Below are positions 24,434 through 34,097 of a stretch of DNA of 64,000 bases, piece after piece. The notes beneath the pieces were generated by a model. That model worked only from the letters and a program-made list of their open reading frames with translations. It was not told where the DNA came from and did not search any database. This DNA is from Chloroflexota bacterium (lineage in GTDB: Bacteria > Chloroflexota > Anaerolineae > Aggregatilineales > J027), in the NCBI GenBank assembly GCA_016234595.1, contig JACRBG010000002.1:1-64000 (forward strand). The letters run 5' to 3'. A program made the position numbers and the translations under genes. Each line of letters begins with the position of its first letter. The stretch's first letter is position 1.

Positions 24434-26029
24434 TTACGGTTGCTCATCATCGGGCAAACTAATCTCACCACCCAGTTCATTGACCCCGAACATGAGTAGC
24501 TCGTCATCGGCATAATCTTGGGGCAGACGTTTATTCGTTGCGCCTGCGTTGTCGTCTAATAATTCTATTCGCACTTGGATACCTTCGCCAAACACTTGAT
24601 GGGCGGCTTTTTCGATCAACTGCAAACTTTCAGCCTGTTCCATCTTCTGGCGTAGCATTTTGTTATCGGTTTGCAGGACAAGGATGTTTTCCTCAACCCG
24701 ATAGCCTCGCCACCACTCGATGAACGCTTTTAGGCGAGGGTTGCGATGGGCTACCTCCAAAAAACTAGGCCATTTAGCGTTAATGAGGGCGATGTTCAGC
24801 AATGGCCCAGTTTTGCGCTTTTCGGGCACATGCTCCGTCCATGTTGTTTCGATGGTCGGAGGTTTGCTTGTGGGGCGGCTGGGTGGGCGTGATTCTGGTC
24901 GGCGTGGGGCGGGTGGGAGTGGGTCGGCAACAGGTTCTTCCTCAAATACGGGGCGGGTTGATTCAACCAGTGCCAATTCCAAGGGCAGTTGTGGCTGCCA
25001 TCCCCCACGCAAATCTGCCACTGCCGCGTTAAAAGCCCGGATGCTTTTCAATAAGGCGGCCCGTCCAATCATCTGGGCTTGTTCACCCATCGCTTGGAGC
25101 ATTTCATCGGAGGCTGCTACCAAGTTGGGATTACCCATCTGAATCAGCAGCAACGAGCGCATATATTCGACCACTTGCCGTCCAAAATAGCGGGGGTCGG
25201 CCCCATTATCTACCGCGCTGTTAATCATATCCAAGCCATAGGCGGCATCATTACTGATAATGGCCTTGACCAGTTCAATTACATGCTGACTGCTGGCCGC
25301 ACCCAAAATCGCTTGGGCCAATTCAAACGAAATATGCTCGGTGGGGTCAGCGACAATTTGGTCGAGCAAACTGATGCTATCCCGCATACTGCCTGTCCCC
25401 TGCCGCGCAATCAATTCAATGGCCCGGTCATCAATACTAATGCCTTCTTCGTTGCAAATCTGCCGCAACCGACCTACCACCTCGCGCAAGGGGAAGCGCC
25501 GAAATTCAAATGGCAAACAGCGGCTTTTGATGGTCGCCGGGACTTTATCAATTTCCGTTGTGGCGAGGATAAAAATCGCATGGTCGGGCGGCTCCTCCAA
25601 TGTTTTCAGCAAAGCGTCAAAAGCGGCCCCCGAAAAACGATGCACTTCGTCTATGATATAAACTTTATAGCGTCCCTCACTGGGTGCAAACGCGATTTTA
25701 TCCCGCAGCTCTCGCACATCATCCACCCCCGTATGTGAGGCGGCGTCAATCTCAATCACATCCAAGAATCGCCCCTCGTTGACAGCCAAACAATATGAAC
25801 ATTCATTGCAGGGGTGACGGGTAATGTCGGGGTGAATACAATTGACCGCCTTTGCCAAGAGACGAGCAGTCGTTGTTTTGCCCGTGCCACGCGGCCCACT
25901 AAATAAATAGGCATGACGAATCCGCCCCTGCCGAATCGCGCCGAGCAATGTGCGGACAACGTGTTCTTGCCCGATAAAATCATCAAATGCGAGAGGCCGC
26001 CATTTTAGATAAAGCGCCTGAGTTGCCAC
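24434..26029 (-). CDS. dnaX: DNA polymerase III subunit gamma/tau
   Basis: Clamp-loader ATPase. Signatures: LKWRPLAFDDFIGQEHVVRTL, Walker A SGPRGTGKTT, the zinc-binding cysteines in NCIHPDITRHPCNECSYC, Walker B KVYIIDEVH and sensor 1 FILATTE. The start is placed at GTG 26029 with GTGAGGA upstream; a TTG seven codons earlier overlaps that ribosome binding site. About 531 residues. The C-terminal third is Pro-rich then folded. No slippery A-rich sequence for a gamma form was seen. It heads the minus-strand operon dnaX-ybaB-pyrK-like-pyrD-like-WD40. Confidence 0.96.
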   Translation of the reverse strand: MATQALYLKWRPLAFDDFIGQEHVVRTLLGAIRQGRIRHAYLFSGPRGTGKTTTARLLAKAVNCIHPDITRHPCNECSYCLAVNEGRFLDVIEIDAASHTGVDDVRELRDKIAFAPSEGRYKVYIIDEVHRFSGAAFDALLKTLEEPPDHAIFILATTEIDKVPATIKSRCLPFEFRRFPLREVVGRLRQICNEEGISIDDRAIELIARQGTGSMRDSISLLDQIVADPTEHISFELAQAILGAASSQHVIELVKAIISNDAAYGLDMINSAVDNGADPRYFGRQVVEYMRSLLLIQMGNPNLVAASDEMLQAMGEQAQMIGRAALLKSIRAFNAAVADLRGGWQPQLPLELALVESTRPVFEEEPVADPLPPAPRRPESRPPSRPTSKPPTIETTWTEHVPEKRKTGPLLNIALINAKWPSFLEVAHRNPRLKAFIEWWRGYRVEENILVLQTDNKMLRQKMEQAESLQLIEKAAHQVFGEGIQVRIELLDDNAGATNKRLPQDYADDELLMFGVNELGGEISLPDDEQP

Positions 26030-26106
26030 AGTTTCACATTCCTCACCCAAGTAGACGAATTAGGGCCTAGTGTACTCGATTTTTTTAGATTTGGCGTGGC
26101 TATTAG

Positions 26107-26112
26107 TATAAT
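26107..26112 (+). promoter_or_regulatory. -10 box of a probable promoter for the two unknown genes
   Basis: TATAAT at 26107-26112 with a weak TTTAGA 17 bases upstream, about 50 bases before the next gene. The whole dnaX-facing gap is AT-rich. Confidence 0.4.
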
Positions 26113-26160
26113 TTTTTGAATATATAAAACGGGTCGAACAGGGAATTGATAGGTGGGTTT

Positions 26161-26706
26161 ATGATGGATCAAGAACAACTTCAGCGAATTTTGGACGAAG
26201 TTCTGATTGCTCACAAAGTTGAACAATCAAGGGCACTTGATTATTACTTTGGCTTTATGCACACACTTGCTGAGGCGCACTATGTACCCGCAAAAGAATT
26301 CTTTTTAATGGGCCTTGACGATTATCGTTCTGGCTGGCGAGAATTCTGCCTGAAGGCAATTGGTTTTCACTATAATCTGTCATCCGAAGAGCATATTCTG
26401 AACAAAATTCGTCAAATGTGCCTTACTGATGAAAATGAATTTGTACGGTTAACCGCAACTGGAGTTTTAGGTGCTCAATCTCACTGGCCTGATTTTACCC
26501 TTATTTTAGTCCTTCAAAATGATGCCTCTATGGGGGTACGAATATCGGCATTAGGAGCATTGCTCGATCTTGCCCACCTGCCATCTTATATTGTTATAGA
26601 GGAAGAGAAAAAATTACAGCAGAATGGAATAGAGCCTGATATGGCTCAATTAAAGCGAATTATAGAAGAGCGAGGGCCAGACAAAACATTACTCTTGGAT
26701 ATTTAG
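26161..26706 (+). CDS. HEAT-repeat-like protein of unknown function
   Basis: 181 residues from the ATG at 26161, which has GGTGGG just upstream; an ATG 15 bases earlier is an alternative. The all-helical middle (FVRLTATGVLGAQSHWPDF, MGVRISALGALLDLAHLP) resembles two HEAT-like repeats, which usually bind proteins. No enzyme motif, signal peptide or membrane segment. Base composition is clearly more AT-rich than the neighbouring dnaX and rpoB. It is followed at 47 bases by another AT-rich unknown gene. Together they look like an acquired or fast-evolving pair, but no mobile element is visible. Confidence 0.6.
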   Translation: MMDQEQLQRILDEVLIAHKVEQSRALDYYFGFMHTLAEAHYVPAKEFFLMGLDDYRSGWREFCLKAIGFHYNLSSEEHILNKIRQMCLTDENEFVRLTATGVLGAQSHWPDFTLILVLQNDASMGVRISALGALLDLAHLPSYIVIEEEKKLQQNGIEPDMAQLKRIIEERGPDKTLLLDI

Positions 26707-26753
26707 AAATAGAGCTGTTTTTTAAGGCAGCTTTGTAAAAAAGGGAGGTACTG

Positions 26754-27197
26754 ATGTCAAGAGCCTATTTTATTGCAGCTGGTGATCCACTAGATAATTC
26801 TCTTGAGCCAATAGATGAGGAAAAAAGCCTCAAGCTTGATGCTGCCGATTATAAAAATAAATTGATAGAACGCTGGCCTGAAATTATTTTTGAAGAAACA
26901 TCCTATATGGAACTGAGTGCGGTGTTGCCCTCTCTGCGGCGGGGTGGTACTGGTGCAACGATTACCTTGTGGAAGAGTATAGTTTCACTACGAATCGGTG
27001 AAACATTCTATGATTTTATTCTATGGCATCGCAGCCATGTTCCGAGCAAGTATCGGCTTTTTCTTTACGATGAAGACCCTATCAGCAGTTTTGAAATTTA
27101 TCCCTATACAACAGAAGCCGATATACGGACATTCATTGATCTTCAAGAGCCGCCTAGCTCCAGTGAAGGAGGCCGGATTCGCAACCTCAGAAGATAA
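26754..27197 (+). CDS. Hypothetical protein
   Basis: 147 residues, not recognised. It starts MSRAYFIAAGDPLD with a GGGAGG ribosome binding site 8 bases upstream. It is a mixed alpha/beta soluble protein with several aromatic residues (LWKSIVSLRIGETFYDFILWHR). No signal peptide. AT-rich like its upstream neighbour and unlike rpoB. The size and aromatic content recall immunity-type or contact-dependent accessory proteins, but there is no direct evidence. Confidence 0.5.
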   Translation: MSRAYFIAAGDPLDNSLEPIDEEKSLKLDAADYKNKLIERWPEIIFEETSYMELSAVLPSLRRGGTGATITLWKSIVSLRIGETFYDFILWHRSHVPSKYRLFLYDEDPISSFEIYPYTTEADIRTFIDLQEPPSSSEGGRIRNLRR

Positions 27198-27212
27198 AAA
27201 GTAAGGAATTTA

Positions 27213-27241
27213 TTGACTAATTTTTAGAAGGTATGTATAAT
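27213..27241 (+). promoter_or_regulatory. Strong sigma-70 promoter of rpoB
   Basis: TTGACT (27213-27218) and TATAAT (27236-27241) with a 17-base spacer. Transcription would start near 27248, giving a leader of about 150 bases before the rpoB ATG at 27399. I see no obvious attenuator or riboswitch in the leader; GAGGA precedes the ATG. Confidence 0.75.
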
Positions 27242-27398
27242 GCTAAGTTTACACTAGACAAGCGGATTCAAATCTTCAACGTACAGAAATCCAAAAAATC
27301 CAATCGTGACCTGCCCACCTTACACCGCCTTAACTGTTTTTCAAGAAAGATCGCAGTGTCTGTAGTGTTGTTCTGTTTGTGTGTGATGAGGAATAGAG

Positions 27399-30300
27399 AT
27401 GCAGCACCTGATCGAAGAAAAAAGCTACGCCCGCACTCGTGATGTTCTGGATTTGCCAAAACTTATTGAAGTCCAGACCGAAGCGTTCCAATGGTTCTTG
27501 AGAGAAGGTCTCGCTGAACTCTTTGGTGAGATCAGCCCTATCGAGAGTTTCAACGGCAATTTGAAGCTCTATTTTCCCGGCAACAGCCCTGAGGCAAAGG
27601 AATTTGGCCTCGAATATTGGCTGGAAGAACCGAAATATTCTAAAGAAGAATGCCTTGAGCGCGATATTGACTATGCCGCCCCGCTCAAAGTCAAAGTTGC
27701 GTTGGTGAATCATGAAGCTGGCGATCAAGTCGTCATCTCCGAAATTTTCCTCGGCAACTTCCCGCTGATGACCGAAAACGGCACGTTCATTATCAATGGA
27801 ACGGAGCGCGTCGTCGTCAGTCAGTTGATTCGTTCCCCCGGCGTCTATTTTGCCGCCAGTGAAGACCGTACAACGGGTCGTAAGCTGTCCACCGCCAAAA
27901 TGATCCCTGACCGGGGCGCGTGGATGGAATTTGAAACCCGCAAGAGCGACTACATCACCCTGAAATTTAACCGCAAGCGTACTGTGCCTGTCACCATTTT
28001 GTTGCGGGCTTTGGCGGCGGTCAGCGATGGCTATGACCATCTCTCACCCATTAAAGATGGGTCAACTGAAGAGTTGATGGCGTTGTACGAGCATGTGGAT
28101 AAAGAAGCCGATCATCCCTATATTGCCCGTTCGATTGAAGCCGAACCCGCGTGGGAAGCCAAAGATGATCGCACTGTGGCTGAAATGGCCCTGCTTGAAT
28201 TCTATAAACGTATGCGTCCCGGCGACCCGCCCACCCTTGAAAATGCCCGCGAATATCTGGAAAGCCAATTGTTCGATCAACGCCGCTATGACCTAGAGCG
28301 GGTGGGGCGTTATAAACTGAATCAACGCCTGCGGATTGATGACCAAATTGACCGCAAGACGCGCACCATCACCAAGCTGGATATTGTTAAGCTGGTCGAG
28401 CGCATGATCCAGATTAACAATGGTATGGAACAGCCGGATGATATTGACCACCTCGGCAATCGCCGCGTTAAGACGGTTGGGGAACTGCTCCAAAACAAGT
28501 TGCGTATCGGTCTGCGCCGAACAGAGCGTGTAGTCAAGGAACGTATGTCCATCCGTGAAGGGGATAGCCTTTCACCCACGACCTTGATTAACATCCGCCC
28601 AATTGTCGCCGCTGTGCGTGAATTCTTTGGCAGTAGCCAGTTGTCCCAGTTCATGGAACAAACCAACCCGCTGGCGGAACTAACCCACAAACGTACCCTA
28701 TCAGCCCTCGGCCCCGGCGGTCTGCGCCGTGAACGTGCCGGCTTCGATGTGCGTGACGTTCACCACAGCCACTATGGTCGTATTTGCCCGATTGAAACAC
28801 CGGAAGGCCCTAACATCGGGTTGATCGGTCGTTTGGCAAGTTATGGTCGGGTCAATGAATATGGCTTCATCGAAACTCCCTATCGCCGCGTCCTGCGTGA
28901 ACTACCACTGGATGCCCCTGAAGCATTGGGTCGTATGCTTGGTGAAGATATCGAAGACAAAAACGGCGATGTCGTCTTGGAGGCAGGGATTGTGGTGACT
29001 GATGAAGTCCTCAAGACCCTCAAGAAGATGGGGCACAAAAATGTTCCCGTCCGTACCTATGTGACACCCGAAATCGTATTCCTTTCAGCCGATTCGGAAG
29101 ACCGCTTCCGCATTAGTCAGGCCAATACGGTCATTGATAAACGCGGCCAGTTTGTCCAAGATCGTGTGTCGGCCCGTTTCCAGCAAAAATTCTTGATGGA
29201 AAGTGCCAACCGTATTGATTACATGGATGTGGCCCCTCGCCAAATCGTGGGTATTTCGGCCTCACTCATTCCATTCTTGGAGCATGACGACGCCAACCGT
29301 GCCTTAATGGGCTCGAACATGCAGCGCCAAGCTGTACCCTTGCTGTTACCGGATATTCCGATTGTCAGCACAGGTATGGAACAATATGCCGCCTACGATT
29401 CTGGTCAGATTATCGTAGCCGACCAAGATGGTGAAGTCATGGCTGTGACGGGTGACTCGGTGGTGACACGCGGGCCAAATGGCGAACGTGTTTATAAACT
29501 GCGCAAGTACAACCGCTCCAATCAAAGCACCTGCATTGACCAACGCCCAGTTGTGAATAAGGGCCAGTGGGTGCGTGCTGGTGAGGTTGTGGCCGATAGC
29601 AGCAGTACTGTTGGCGGGCATTTGGCGCTGGGTCATAACGTGCTATGCGCCTTCATTTCCTGGGAAGGCGGCAACTATGAAGACGCCTTGCTCATCAGTG
29701 AAGAATTGGTACGCAACGACAAATTCACCTCGATTCATATCGAGAAGCATGAGGTTGAAGCCCGCGATACCAAATTGGGGCCAGAAGAAATCACCTATGA
29801 CATTCCCAATGTCGGGGATGCGGTGAAAGACCTCGATGAATATGGCATCATCCGCATTGGGGCGGAAGTCAAACCGAACGATATTTTGGTCGGCAAGATT
29901 ACCCCCAAAGGCGAACGTGAACTTAGCCCTGAAGAAAAACTGCTGCGGGCCATCTTTGGTGAAAAGGCCCGTGAAGTTAAAGACACTTCCCTGCGTCTGC
30001 CCCACGGGGAACGCGGTAAGGTCATTGATGTAAAGGTCTTTACCCGTGATGAACACCGCGATTTACCAGCGGGTGTTGAACAAATGGTACGTGTCACCGT
30101 TGCCCAAAAGCGTAAGCTGACCCAGGGTGACAAGATGGCAGGCCGTCACGGGAATAAAGGTGTTATCTCGACCATTGTGCCGATTGAAGACATGCCTTTC
30201 CTTGAAGATGGACGCTCGGTGGACATCATCTTGAATCCATTGGGTGTGCCGGGGCGTATGAATGTTGGACAGGTGCTGGAAACGCATCTGGGTTGGGCCG

Positions 30301-31319
30301 CTGATCGTCTTGGTTTCCGTGCCATTACCCCCGTGTTTGATGGGGCCAAGGAATGGGAAATTGAAGCCGAATTGGGCCGTGCTTGGATGATTGACCGCGC
30401 TTGGAAGATGATTACTGAACGCGCCTTTGTTTGGATGAGCGAACAGAACATCGAACCCGAATTTTTTGAGGACGATGATGACCTGCGCCGTTCCTATATT
30501 GATGTCTGGTTGGGTGACCTGCCAGAATATAATCGGGAACGTCTGGCGCTCGATACCACCTATGCCCGCCGTGCCGTGTTAACCGAGTGGTTGCGCGAAT
30601 TAGGCTATGATCCCGAAGCTATGATCGCATATGACCTGACGCAATCAACCCCCGATCAACGTGTTCAGCGTGACCGATATGCGTTGGCGGCTAGTCTGCG
30701 CCAGTGGATTGAAGCCCAAACGGGTGAGACCCTGTCGTTTGACCTGATGGACATCGAAACCCTGCGGGATATGGCGGATCGCATTGCCCTGCGCGTGAGC
30801 CGCCCCGTTCCAGTCTATGGCAAACACAAGCTGTTTGATGGCAAGACGGGTGAATCATTTGACCAACCCGTGACTGTCGGCATTATCCATATGCTGAAAT
30901 TGGCCCACTTGGTTGAAGACAAAGTTCACGCTCGTTCAACCGGCCCATACAGCCTCGTGACCCAGCAACCGTTGGGTGGTAAGGCCCAATTTGGTGGTCA
31001 GCGTTTCGGCGAAATGGAAGTGTGGGCGCTGGAAGCCTATGGTGCGGCCTACACCCTCCAAGAAATGCTCACCGTCAAATCCGACGATGTGCAGGGGCGC
31101 GTTAAGACCTATGAAGCCATCGTTAAAGATGAGCCGATTGACGAACCCGGCATTCCTGCCAGCTTCCGTGTGTTGGTCAAAGAGCTGCAAAGCCTTGGCC
31201 TTGCAGTCGAAGCTATCACCGAAAGCGGTGAGACTATCACCTTTGGGCGCGATGATGACAAGAGCAAGACCCCCAGCCTTAGCACGGGGCTACTTGGTCT
31301 AGGGACGACGAATCGCTAA
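27399..31319 (+). CDS. rpoB: DNA-directed RNA polymerase subunit beta
   Basis: 1306 residues, complete from the N-terminal [18 protein letters not shown] to the C-terminal [22 protein letters not shown] clamp region. Fork loop and rifampicin region: [18 protein letters not shown], with Glu420 where E. coli has Asp516 and Thr433 (HKRTLSALG) where E. coli has Arg529. Other signatures are [19 protein letters not shown] and [15 protein letters not shown]. It has its own promoter and terminator and is followed by a GNAT gene, so rpoC is not adjacent, unlike the usual rpoBC operon. rplJ/rplL are also absent upstream. Confidence 0.98.
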   Translation: MQHLIEEKSYARTRDVLDLPKLIEVQTEAFQWFLREGLAELFGEISPIESFNGNLKLYFPGNSPEAKEFGLEYWLEEPKYSKEECLERDIDYAAPLKVKVALVNHEAGDQVVISEIFLGNFPLMTENGTFIINGTERVVVSQLIRSPGVYFAASEDRTTGRKLSTAKMIPDRGAWMEFETRKSDYITLKFNRKRTVPVTILLRALAAVSDGYDHLSPIKDGSTEELMALYEHVDKEADHPYIARSIEAEPAWEAKDDRTVAEMALLEFYKRMRPGDPPTLENAREYLESQLFDQRRYDLERVGRYKLNQRLRIDDQIDRKTRTITKLDIVKLVERMIQINNGMEQPDDIDHLGNRRVKTVGELLQNKLRIGLRRTERVVKERMSIREGDSLSPTTLINIRPIVAAVREFFGSSQLSQFMEQTNPLAELTHKRTLSALGPGGLRRERAGFDVRDVHHSHYGRICPIETPEGPNIGLIGRLASYGRVNEYGFIETPYRRVLRELPLDAPEALGRMLGEDIEDKNGDVVLEAGIVVTDEVLKTLKKMGHKNVPVRTYVTPEIVFLSADSEDRFRISQANTVIDKRGQFVQDRVSARFQQKFLMESANRIDYMDVAPRQIVGISASLIPFLEHDDANRALMGSNMQRQAVPLLLPDIPIVSTGMEQYAAYDSGQIIVADQDGEVMAVTGDSVVTRGPNGERVYKLRKYNRSNQSTCIDQRPVVNKGQWVRAGEVVADSSSTVGGHLALGHNVLCAFISWEGGNYEDALLISEELVRNDKFTSIHIEKHEVEARDTKLGPEEITYDIPNVGDAVKDLDEYGIIRIGAEVKPNDILVGKITPKGERELSPEEKLLRAIFGEKAREVKDTSLRLPHGERGKVIDVKVFTRDEHRDLPAGVEQMVRVTVAQKRKLTQGDKMAGRHGNKGVISTIVPIEDMPFLEDGRSVDIILNPLGVPGRMNVGQVLETHLGWAADRLGFRAITPVFDGAKEWEIEAELGRAWMIDRAWKMITERAFVWMSEQNIEPEFFEDDDDLRRSYIDVWLGDLPEYNRERLALDTTYARRAVLTEWLRELGYDPEAMIAYDLTQSTPDQRVQRDRYALAASLRQWIEAQTGETLSFDLMDIETLRDMADRIALRVSRPVPVYGKHKLFDGKTGESFDQPVTVGIIHMLKLAHLVEDKVHARSTGPYSLVTQQPLGGKAQFGGQRFGEMEVWALEAYGAAYTLQEMLTVKSDDVQGRVKTYEAIVKDEPIDEPGIPASFRVLVKELQSLGLAVEAITESGETITFGRDDDKSKTPSLSTGLLGLGTTNR

Positions 31320-31346
31320 AGCATCCCTGTAGCAAAAAACAGGGCC

Positions 31347-31379
31347 AAAAAGGGCAGGTCAACACGACCTGTCCTTTTC
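31347..31379 (+). terminator. rpoB terminator
   Basis: A 13-bp stem (AAAAGGGCAGGTC with GACCTGTCCTTTT, one G-T pair) around the loop AACAC, ending in four T residues. Directly after the rpoB stop. Confidence 0.88.
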
Positions 31380-31400
31380 ATTTACACGGAGCAGACGGCT

Positions 31401-31919
31401 ATGGTCACGATTGAACGGTGGACGGATAGACAAATGGCAGCAACCCTACCTGATTTTATCGAGTTGCTGCGCGATGGGGTTGATAAAGGGGCTTCAATTG
31501 GCTTTTTGCCACCCTTGTCCGATGATTTAGCCTATGATTATTGGACAGGGGTTCAGGCGGATGTGGTAGCAGGTAAGCGAATTTTGATGGTGGCCTTATT
31601 CGAGGGGAAAATGATTGGGTCGGCCCAATTGGAATTGGCGATGCGCCAAAATTCACGGCATCGGGCCGAGGTGCAAAAAGTTCTTGTTCACTCGGATTAT
31701 CGGAGGCGCGGCATAGGCCAGCAGTTGATGGCAGGCTTGGAAGATCAAGCCCACCTTGCAGGCCGTACCCTATTGGTATTGGATACACGCCAAGGCGATT
31801 CGGGTGAACCGCTCTATCGCAAGATGGGCTATATTGAGGCGGGGGTCATTCCACGTTATGCCGAAGTCGAAAATGGCGAATTTTGCGCGACGGTGTTTTA
31901 TTACAAACTGCTGATTTAA
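31401..31919 (+). CDS. GNAT family N-acetyltransferase
   Basis: 172 residues. The acetyl-CoA-binding motif VLVHSDYRRRGIGQQLM (R/QxxGxG/A) and the terminal motif EPLYRKMGYIEAGVIPRYA are typical of small-molecule GNATs. The substrate cannot be inferred. Its stop codon overlaps the convergent DUF1684 gene by 4 bases. It lies shortly after the rpoB terminator, so it must use another promoter or read-through. Confidence 0.88.
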   Translation: MVTIERWTDRQMAATLPDFIELLRDGVDKGASIGFLPPLSDDLAYDYWTGVQADVVAGKRILMVALFEGKMIGSAQLELAMRQNSRHRAEVQKVLVHSDYRRRGIGQQLMAGLEDQAHLAGRTLLVLDTRQGDSGEPLYRKMGYIEAGVIPRYAEVENGEFCATVFYYKLLI

Positions 31920-32479
31920 TGCTCGGCCCACTCGCCAATGGGTTGTTTTTCACCAGCCCGGATAGCAACTTTCAATCGGTTTTCTTGCGGTGGGATGGGG
32001 CATGTCCATGTGCGCGGTTCACGGCCCGCTTGCATCGCCAGATGGGCAGGCTCATTAAAGGCACAGTAGGGCGAATAGGCGATATTGAAATTGACATGGA
32101 ATTTACGTCCACCCAGCCACTCGGGGTCAATATAGCGTCCAGCGGAATAGGTTTCGACGCCGCTGGTAGCATCCATGAAAGGCAGAAAAAAATACCCTTG
32201 CTCTGGACTGTAGAACAGGGTCAGTTCAATGGATTGTCCCTCAACCTCAAAATTCAATTTGCCCCATTTTTGATACCAACGGATTTCGCCCGATGAGGTT
32301 TGCATTTTGATATTAGGCTTTTCGGCAAATTCTTCCGCCTCAAGGGTCAAATCAAGCGCCGGATTGGGGTCGAAATAGTCTAGGTGGGTAAAAAGGGCTT
32401 GTTGTTCGGGGGTGAGTGGCGAATAGGGATGGCTTTTGAAGAAGACATCCTTTTCTTGGCGTTCTTGCAACAGGGTCAC
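31916..32479 (-). CDS. DUF1684 domain protein
   Basis: 187 residues matching DUF1684: RQEKDVFFKSHPYSPLTPEQ at the start, FFLPFMDATSGVETYSAGRY in the middle and VNFNIAYSPYCAFNEPAHLA near the end. These are cytoplasmic proteins of unknown function that are widespread in bacteria. No signal peptide. It overlaps the GNAT gene stop-to-stop by 4 bases. Confidence 0.85.
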   Translation of the reverse strand: MTLLQERQEKDVFFKSHPYSPLTPEQQALFTHLDYFDPNPALDLTLEAEEFAEKPNIKMQTSSGEIRWYQKWGKLNFEVEGQSIELTLFYSPEQGYFFLPFMDATSGVETYSAGRYIDPEWLGGRKFHVNFNIAYSPYCAFNEPAHLAMQAGREPRTWTCPIPPQENRLKVAIRAGEKQPIGEWAEH

Positions 32480-32549
32480 GATATTTGTCCTTGCCTTGAT
32501 AAAACCGTCTACTCCTTTTAGACGTGCTCAACTGGTCAGACGTTACAAA

Positions 32550-33329
32550 TTATTTAAGAGCCGCTTGGATGGTTGTATCAAGGTCTTGATAAGACACGGG
32601 TGTGCCGTTGACAAAAAAGGTAGGTGTTCCGCGCAAGCCAAGCTCAGTACCTGCCTCAATCAGGGCAAATACGATATTGCGATATTTGCCACTAAAGACG
32701 CAAGTCGAAAACTCCTCCATATTAAGCGAGAGACTTTGTGCCAAGCCCAAAAAGGGTTCCATATTGTCATAGGCATAATATTCTTCGTCACTGAGATCAA
32801 ACACCGCGTTATGATAAGCCACAAAAGCATCATGCCCTTGTTCGAGGGCACAAAAAGCGGCTTCGGTCGCCACTTTGTCGTTCCATTGCGCTGTAGGCCA
32901 ACTGACAAACGCGACCCGTACTTCATCAGGATATTGGGCTTGGAGTTCGGCTAATAGGCCACGCCGATGCAAACGCCGACAGACTGAACAGCCATAGGAG
33001 CCAATTTCGATCACGGTGACTTGGGCGTTTTGAGGGCCGCGCACCGTGACTTGGGCCATTTGGCGGGCTACTGAGGGCAGCAAGCCTAATTGGTCATCGG
33101 GTAGGGGTGGGTATTCATCAAAAATATTGCGAGTATCCATTGGGACAGGGGTTGAATTGGTATTGAGGGCGGGTTGCCCTGAAGTATCCGAGGGGGGGGC
33201 CTCTGACAGGGCAAAGTCGGATAAGTTATTGCATATCAGGCCAACGAGCAACGCAAGCAAAATAAATGCTCCCAATAGGGTATATGGGAGGGTGGGTTTG
33301 GATAGCTTGAATGATGTTGAAAGCCGCAT
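32550..33329 (-). CDS. DsbA-like thioredoxin-fold protein, membrane-anchored
   Basis: 259 residues. An N-terminal transmembrane helix (LLGAFILLALLVGLI, about 18-32) is followed by a disordered Pro/Ser/Thr linker and a DsbA/thioredoxin domain with the active-site CSVC at 114-117 and a cis-Pro loop (LRGTPTFFVNGTPV). Such proteins oxidise or isomerise disulfides of exported proteins outside the membrane. No partner DsbB or VKOR gene is seen nearby. It follows tRNA-Ser and its terminator only in the sense that both are on the minus strand; it has its own start. Confidence 0.88.
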   Translation of the reverse strand: MRLSTSFKLSKPTLPYTLLGAFILLALLVGLICNNLSDFALSEAPPSDTSGQPALNTNSTPVPMDTRNIFDEYPPLPDDQLGLLPSVARQMAQVTVRGPQNAQVTVIEIGSYGCSVCRRLHRRGLLAELQAQYPDEVRVAFVSWPTAQWNDKVATEAAFCALEQGHDAFVAYHNAVFDLSDEEYYAYDNMEPFLGLAQSLSLNMEEFSTCVFSGKYRNIVFALIEAGTELGLRGTPTFFVNGTPVSYQDLDTTIQAALK

Positions 33330-33381
33330 CGAAAATACCTGAAACTACTTCCAATACCAATACGACGTTAGCCCTGTAAAC

Positions 33382-33404
33382 AAAAAATCGCCCTCTATGG
33401 CGAT
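33382..33404 (-). terminator. Terminator of tRNA-Ser
   Basis: On the minus strand ATCGCC-atagag-GGCGAT is followed by a T tract (six T counting the last stem base), about 13 bases after the tRNA CCA end. Confidence 0.8.
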
Positions 33405-33416
33405 CTTTGATAGTTT

Positions 33417-33507
<91 letters not shown>

Positions 33508-33549
33508 GTGATATGGGCCGAGTATGGAAGATTGTTCCAGACTTCAGCT

Positions 33550-33577
33550 ATTATACACTCATTTTTGTCCTTGTGAA
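33550..33577 (-). promoter_or_regulatory. tRNA-Ser promoter
   Basis: Minus-strand TTCACA (33577-33572) and TATAAT (33555-33550) with a 16-base spacer, about 43 bases before the mature tRNA 5' end. The -35 box lies inside the 3' end of tadA. Confidence 0.65.
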
Positions 33578-34032
33578 CGGAGTTCTGCAAAAAAATTGAC
33601 CAAAAGTGCAGCCGCTTCGTCACGCAGGGTACCACTTTGAACTTCGACGCGATGGTTAAGACGGGGATGGTTCAACAAGTCAAATACACTGCCACCTGCC
33701 CCGGCCTTAGGGTCGAATGTTGCAAACACCAGCCTTGGCAACCTTGCCAAAACCATTGCCCCAGCACACATCACGCACGGTTCCAAAGTACAATAGAGTG
33801 TCACATTTTCTAAGCGCCAGTGACCAATCACTTGGGCCGCTTCACGGAGGGCCAACATTTCCGCATGGGAGGTGGGGTCATGATCCACTTCGCGGCGGTT
33901 ATGCCCTTTGCCGATGACCTCGCCGTTACACACCACCACTGCACCAACTGGTACATCTCCATGTTCTTGGGCGTGGCGGGCCTGTTCCAGCGCAAGGCGC
34001 ATCCAAAACTCATCGTCCATAGTCACATTCAT
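33559..34032 (-). CDS. tadA: tRNA-specific adenosine deaminase
   Basis: 157 residues; converts A34 of tRNA-Arg(ACG) to inosine. The zinc-dependent deaminase motifs TSHAEMLAL (HAE) and EPCVMCAGAM (PCxxC) are present. An internal ATG (34020) may be the true start, since MDDEFWMRLAL aligns with the usual N-terminus; no strong ribosome binding site distinguishes the two. Length is normal. It lies just upstream of tRNA-Ser on the same strand. Confidence 0.94.
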   Translation of the reverse strand: MNVTMDDEFWMRLALEQARHAQEHGDVPVGAVVVCNGEVIGKGHNRREVDHDPTSHAEMLALREAAQVIGHWRLENVTLYCTLEPCVMCAGAMVLARLPRLVFATFDPKAGAGGSVFDLLNHPRLNHRVEVQSGTLRDEAAALLVNFFAELRSQGQK

Positions 34033-34042
34033 TATACAGTTC

Positions 34043-34070
34043 GCTATTTTGACGGGTCAATTAAAATAGC
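34043..34070. other. Stem-loop between rsmD and tadA
   Basis: GCTATTTT and AAAATAGC (8 bp) enclose an inner TTGAC/GTCAA pair. There is no T tract on either side, so it may be a weak terminator for rsmD or an operator for tadA. Confidence 0.3.
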
Positions 34071-34097
34071 AGACTCTAAGCAAGCGCTAAATTAGCA

